A DNA stretch of 35,975 bases. Origin: Pseudomonas sp. Irchel s3f7 (GTDB taxonomy: Bacteria; Pseudomonadota; Gammaproteobacteria; Pseudomonadales; Pseudomonadaceae). The stretch covers positions 1 to 35,975 of the forward strand of contig NZ_FYDO01000045.1 in NCBI RefSeq assembly GCF_900187615.1. The letters are read 5' to 3'. Of the stretch, positions 31,515 through 35,975 are shown piece after piece; position 1 is the first letter of the stretch, and each line of letters starts with the position of its first letter. A program made the position numbers and the translations under genes. Under the pieces are notes generated by a model, which was not told the DNA's origin, searched no databases, and saw only the letters and a list, made by a program, of their open reading frames with translations.

Positions 31515-32435
31515 TTAACGGGTCGCGGCCAGACTTTCCAGAAAACTCTCCAGTACCAAGTGTGGACGACGGCCCTTGCGAGTGACCGAGGCGAGGCTGA
31601 GGTCATAGAACCGCGCATCGGGTTTCAATGCACGCAGGCGGCCTTGTTGCACCCAAAGGCTCGCGTAATGATCGGGCAGATAACCGATGTAACGTCCGGT
31701 CAGGATCAGAAACGCCATGCCTTCGCGGTCCGACGCGCTGGCGGTGCAGTTGAGTGCCTGGTAATGGGCCTGGATGTCCGCCGGCAATCGGAAGGTCGGC
31801 GCAATGGCGTCCTGGCTGTTCAGGCGCGTGTCATCCAGTTGCTTGTCATCGACATAAAACAACGGATGACCGACCGCGCAGTACAGCAACGAGCGTTCGC
31901 TATAAAGCGGCTGGTACTCCAACCCCGACAGCGCACTCGCCTGCGGTACCACGCCAACATGCAGGCGTCCGTCGAGTACACCTTGTTCGACTTCGTTGGG
32001 CGCGATCATGCGGATCTGGATCTGCACATCCGGACCACGTTCTTTCAATTGTGCGAGCGCATGGGTGATGCGCATGTGGGGCAGGGTGACCAGGTTGTCA
32101 GTCAGGCCGATGGTCAACTCACCGCGCAAATGTTGGTGCAGGCCGTTGACCTCGGTGCGGAAACTTTCCAGTGCACTCAACAGTTGCAACGCCGATTGAT
32201 AGACCTCCCGACCTTCCTCGGTCAGGGAGAAACCGGCCCGCCCGCGCTGGCATAGACGCAAACCAAGGCGCTGCTCCAGATCGCTCATTTGCTGGCTGAT
32301 GGCTGAGCGACCGATACCGAGTACGGTTTCCGCTGCGGAGAAGCCGCCGCATTCGACCACACTGCGAAAGATCCGCAGCAAGCGAATATCAAAGTCGCTG
32401 ACTTGCGCCAGTGGATCGGGACGGCGGCTGGACAT
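31515..32435 (-). CDS. bauR: BauR, LysR-family activator of beta-alanine catabolism
   Basis: This 306-aa LysR-type regulator has its helix-turn-helix at about 20-75 (GGFSAAETVLGIGRSAISQQM) and an effector-binding domain to the end. It is divergent from bauA, as in P. aeruginosa where BauR (PA0133) activates bauABCD in response to beta-alanine. The 125-bp region between them carries a matching dyad. The start ATG 32435 agrees with the family, and the reading frame is intact. Confidence 0.9.
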   Translation of the reverse strand: MSSRRPDPLAQVSDFDIRLLRIFRSVVECGGFSAAETVLGIGRSAISQQMSDLEQRLGLRLCQRGRAGFSLTEEGREVYQSALQLLSALESFRTEVNGLHQHLRGELTIGLTDNLVTLPHMRITHALAQLKERGPDVQIQIRMIAPNEVEQGVLDGRLHVGVVPQASALSGLEYQPLYSERSLLYCAVGHPLFYVDDKQLDDTRLNSQDAIAPTFRLPADIQAHYQALNCTASASDREGMAFLILTGRYIGYLPDHYASLWVQQGRLRALKPDARFYDLSLASVTRKGRRPHLVLESFLESLAATR

Positions 32436-32465
32436 AGTTTAGTGAGCGCCTGACTGAAGGTTACA

Positions 32466-32487
32466 AAAGTTGGATTTCACAGACTTT
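32466..32487. promoter_or_regulatory. Candidate BauR operator
   Basis: AAAGT (32466-32470) and ACTTT (32483-32487) form a dyad spaced 12 nt apart in the bauR/bauA region. This is the size of LysR-type sites and lies about 75 nt before bauA. Whether BauR binds it is not shown. Confidence 0.45.
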
Positions 32488-32560
32488 ATCTCCATGGCAA
32501 TTTAGCTGCAACAACGGTTTTTAATCCTTACGCCGCTTATCGCCTTGCGAGGTTTCGCTC

Positions 32561-33910
32561 ATGAACTTGCCCGAAAACGCTTCGACTTCTCTGGCTAGCC
32601 AGCTCAAGCTCGATGCTCACTGGATGCCTTATACCGCCAACCGTAACTTCCAGCGCGACCCGCGCTTGATCGTCGGTGCGCAAGGCAGCTGGTTGATCGA
32701 CGACAAGGGGCGCAAGGTTTATGACTCGCTGTCCGGTCTGTGGACCTGCGGCGCCGGCCACACCCGCAAGGAAATCCAGGAAGCGGTTGCCAAGCAACTG
32801 GGCACTCTCGATTACTCCCCAGGCTTCCAGTACGGTCATCCGCTGTCGTTCCAGCTGGCTGAGAAAATCACCGACCTGACGCCGGGCAACCTGAACCACG
32901 TGTTCTTCACCGACTCGGGTTCCGAGTGCGCCGATACCGCCGTGAAGATGGTGCGTGCTTACTGGCGCCTGAAAGGTCAGTCGACCAAGACCAAAATGAT
33001 CGGCCGTGCCCGTGGCTACCACGGTGTGAACATCGCCGGCACGAGCCTCGGCGGCGTGAACGGCAACCGCAAGCTGTTCGGTCAGGCGATGATGGATGTC
33101 GACCACTTGCCGCACACTTTGCTGGCAAGCAACGCGTACTCCCGTGGCATGCCGGAGCAGGGTGGTATCGCCCTGGCCGACGAACTGCTGAAGCTGATCG
33201 AACTGCACGATGCGTCGAACATCGCCGCCGTGTTCGTTGAGCCGCTGGCCGGCTCCGCTGGCGTACTGGTTCCGCCACAGGGTTACCTCAAGCGTCTGCG
33301 CGAGATCTGCGATCAGCACAGCATCCTGTTGGTGTTCGACGAAGTGATCACCGGTTTCGGCCGTACCGGCAACATGTTCGGTGCCGACACCTTTGGCGTG
33401 ACTCCGGACCTGATGTGCATCGCCAAGCAAGTCACCAACGGCGCGATCCCGATGGGCGCGGTGATTGCCAGCTCCGAGATCTACCAGACCTTCATGAACC
33501 AGGCGACGCCTGAGTACGCGGTGGAATTCCCTCACGGTTACACCTACTCCGCACACCCGGTGGCTTGCGCCGCGGGCCTGGCAGCACTCGACCTGCTGCA
33601 GAAGGAAAACCTGGTGCAGAGCGTGGCCGAAGTCGCACCGCATTTCGAAAATGCGCTGCATGGCCTGAAGGGCACCAAGAACATCATCGACATCCGCAAC
33701 TTCGGCCTGGCTGGCGCGATCCAGATCGCTGCGCGTGACGGCGACGCGATCGTGCGTCCGTTCGAAGCCGGTATGGCGCTGTGGAAAGCCGGGTTCTACG
33801 TTCGCTTCGGTGGCGACACCCTGCAGTTCGGCCCAACCTTCAACAGCAAGCCGCAGGACCTGGATCGTCTGTTCGACGCGGTCGGCGAAGTGCTGAGCAA
33901 GATCGACTGA
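32561..33910 (+). CDS. bauA: Beta-alanine:pyruvate transaminase
   Basis: This 449-aa class III (omega) aminotransferase moves the amino group of beta-alanine to pyruvate, giving malonate semialdehyde and L-alanine. The pyridoxal phosphate lysine is Lys289 in CIAKQVTNG, with Asp260 (LLVFDEVITGFGRTG) binding the ring nitrogen; DSGSECADTAVKM holds the phosphate site. GAGG lies 8 nt before ATG 32561. It is divergent from bauR and followed 74 nt downstream by the dehydrogenase that uses its product. Confidence 0.95.
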   Translation: MNLPENASTSLASQLKLDAHWMPYTANRNFQRDPRLIVGAQGSWLIDDKGRKVYDSLSGLWTCGAGHTRKEIQEAVAKQLGTLDYSPGFQYGHPLSFQLAEKITDLTPGNLNHVFFTDSGSECADTAVKMVRAYWRLKGQSTKTKMIGRARGYHGVNIAGTSLGGVNGNRKLFGQAMMDVDHLPHTLLASNAYSRGMPEQGGIALADELLKLIELHDASNIAAVFVEPLAGSAGVLVPPQGYLKRLREICDQHSILLVFDEVITGFGRTGNMFGADTFGVTPDLMCIAKQVTNGAIPMGAVIASSEIYQTFMNQATPEYAVEFPHGYTYSAHPVACAAGLAALDLLQKENLVQSVAEVAPHFENALHGLKGTKNIIDIRNFGLAGAIQIAARDGDAIVRPFEAGMALWKAGFYVRFGGDTLQFGPTFNSKPQDLDRLFDAVGEVLSKID

Positions 33911-33984
33911 TTTCTCCTTCTATATACCTATAAACAACGGGTGCCCGGTAACGGGTGCCTGTGGACAACTTTTCAGGAGCTTCC

Positions 33985-35478
<1,494 letters not shown>

Positions 35479-35490
35479 ATAGAAGGGGAT

Positions 35491-35517
35491 GAAGGCCGGC
35501 CCTGGTGGCCGGCCTTC
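35491..35517 (+). terminator. Hairpin after bauC
   Basis: GAAGGCCGGCC (35491-35501) pairs perfectly with GGCCGGCCTTC (35507-35517) around CTGGT. A T run is weak and distant (CTTTTTG near 35530), but the 11-bp GC-rich stem 12 nt after the stop is probably a terminator. Confidence 0.75.
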
Positions 35518-35566
35518 GCGTTTGCGGGGCTTTTTGACTTATATGACAGTTTTATGAAAATAGCGG

Positions 35567-35594
35567 TTGACGGCAGATCTCAGGTGTCTATAAT
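35567..35594 (+). promoter_or_regulatory. rRNA promoter 1
   Basis: TTGACG (35567-35572), 16-nt spacer, TATAAT (35589-35594). The -10 is the perfect consensus and the -35 is one base off. Confidence 0.85.
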
Positions 35595-35712
35595 TCGCCC
35601 CACTTCCGGCGCAGTCGAAACGGAAAACTCCTTGGTAAACAAAGAGTTACGCAGTTTTCGGCGGCGGGTTGCTTTAGTTCATCGAAGCCAAAAGGAAGTT
35701 GAAAAAGAGGTG

Positions 35713-35740
35713 TTGACAACAGCGAGTAACGCTGTAGAAT
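35713..35740 (+). promoter_or_regulatory. rRNA promoter 2
   Basis: TTGACA (35713-35718), 16-nt spacer, TAGAAT (35735-35740), followed by TCGCCTCCC, a GC-rich discriminator of the kind that gives stringent control. Confidence 0.85.
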
Positions 35741-35822
35741 TCGCCTCCCGCTGATGAGAGATCTGAGGCGCAAGTGGTTGAAGTTGTTAAGGAAATCCTT
35801 GAAGGCTTCTGAAAATAACCAC

Positions 35823-35850
35823 TTGACAGCAAATGAGGCTGCTGTAGAAT
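35823..35850 (+). promoter_or_regulatory. rRNA promoter 3
   Basis: TTGACA (35823-35828), 16-nt spacer, TAGAAT (35845-35850), followed by GCGCGCCTC discriminator. It shares the -35, spacing and -10 with promoter 2, which suggests duplication. Confidence 0.88.
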
Positions 35851-35975
35851 GCGCGCCTCGGTTGAGACGAAAGATCTTAACCAACCGCTCTTTAACAACT
35901 GAATCAAGCAATTCGTGTGGGTGCTTGTGGAGTCAGACTGCTAGTCAACAGATTATCAGCATCACAAGTTACTCC

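Larger units (their letters stand above)
35479..35975 (+). promoter_or_regulatory. rRNA operon promoter and leader region
   Basis: After the bauC hairpin there is no gene. The stretch holds three strong tandem promoters (listed separately) and, after them, GCTCTTTAACAA at 35887-35898, a box A antitermination motif, followed by a leader typical of Pseudomonas rRNA. The 16S gene should start roughly beyond the right edge. Short open frames here are not believed. Confidence 0.9.

Noticed and set aside
33955..33965. TTGTCCACA-like sequence before bauC as a DnaA box
   Set aside because: It deviates from the consensus, is single, and overlaps the leader of bauC; probably chance.
35554..35911. Short ORFs in the rRNA leader
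   Set aside because: They overlap three strong rRNA promoters and the box A; no ribosome-binding sites.

Overview
The window reads as a chromosomal segment of a Pseudomonas from the P. fluorescens group. The support is gene content (flp/tad pilus genes, the bau beta-alanine cluster, adenine and 8-oxoguanine deaminases, CueR/CopA/CopZ), Pseudomonas-type REP elements of the GTAGGAGC...GCGAT and GTGGGAGC...GCGAT kinds throughout, and an rRNA leader with three strong promoters at the right edge. Genus is assigned from recognised families; species is not claimed.

Layout. (1) Positions 1-56 hold the N-terminus of a possibly transposase-like gene, followed by about 640 bp of structured and REP-type repeat. 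(2) Positions 702-7036 are a reduced Tad (Flp) pilus locus. On the minus strand the order is rcpC/cpaB, a 25-codon ORF, tadZ, tadA, tadB, tadC. On the plus strand are the flp prepilin and a stand-alone receiver-domain protein. The secretin gene rcpA, normally between rcpC and tadZ, is absent, and tadD and later genes do not follow tadC in this window. (3) Positions 7154-8209 are a tandem array of about eight 131-bp REP-pair units. (4) Positions 8245-11659 hold a TpsB-type outer-membrane transporter next to a Gly-Thr-rich collagen-like lipoprotein, with no conventional TpsA. (5) Positions 11997-15607 hold a MaoC hydratase, a two-domain FabG-like reductase and a divergent thiolase, together a fatty acyl metabolism module. 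(6) Positions 15882-16775 encode a RIO kinase. (7) Positions 16840-20563 are copper homeostasis: CueR, CopA and CopZ, with two near-identical stretched-spacer CueR promoters, and an unknown periplasmic protein in between.

(8) Positions 20657-25392 hold a Bcr/CflA-type MFS exporter, a 57-aa small protein, a zinc-free alcohol dehydrogenase/quinone reductase with a divergent LysR regulator, and an ArsR-type regulator. (9) Positions 25474-27988 are purine salvage: adenine deaminase and 8-oxoguanine deaminase. (10) Positions 28218-29815 hold an SDR oxidoreductase and a MerR regulator, facing a small membrane protein whose promoter looks MerR-controlled. (11) Positions 29816-30175 are a gene-free stretch with two DnaA-box repeats. 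(12) Positions 30176-31414 encode a YigZ/IMPACT protein and a TetR regulator; six GGGT repeats lie directly upstream of the TetR gene. (13) Positions 31515-35478 are bauR, bauA and bauC: beta-alanine is transaminated to malonate semialdehyde, which is oxidised to acetyl-CoA. (14) Positions 35567-35975 are the promoter and leader region of an rRNA operon; the 16S gene itself lies beyond the edge.

The most unusual items are the secretin-less tad locus with an in-frame 25-codon ORF where the secretin should be, the TpsB/collagen-like lipoprotein pair, the 131-bp array, the GGGT tract in front of the TetR gene, and the paired DnaA-box repeats.
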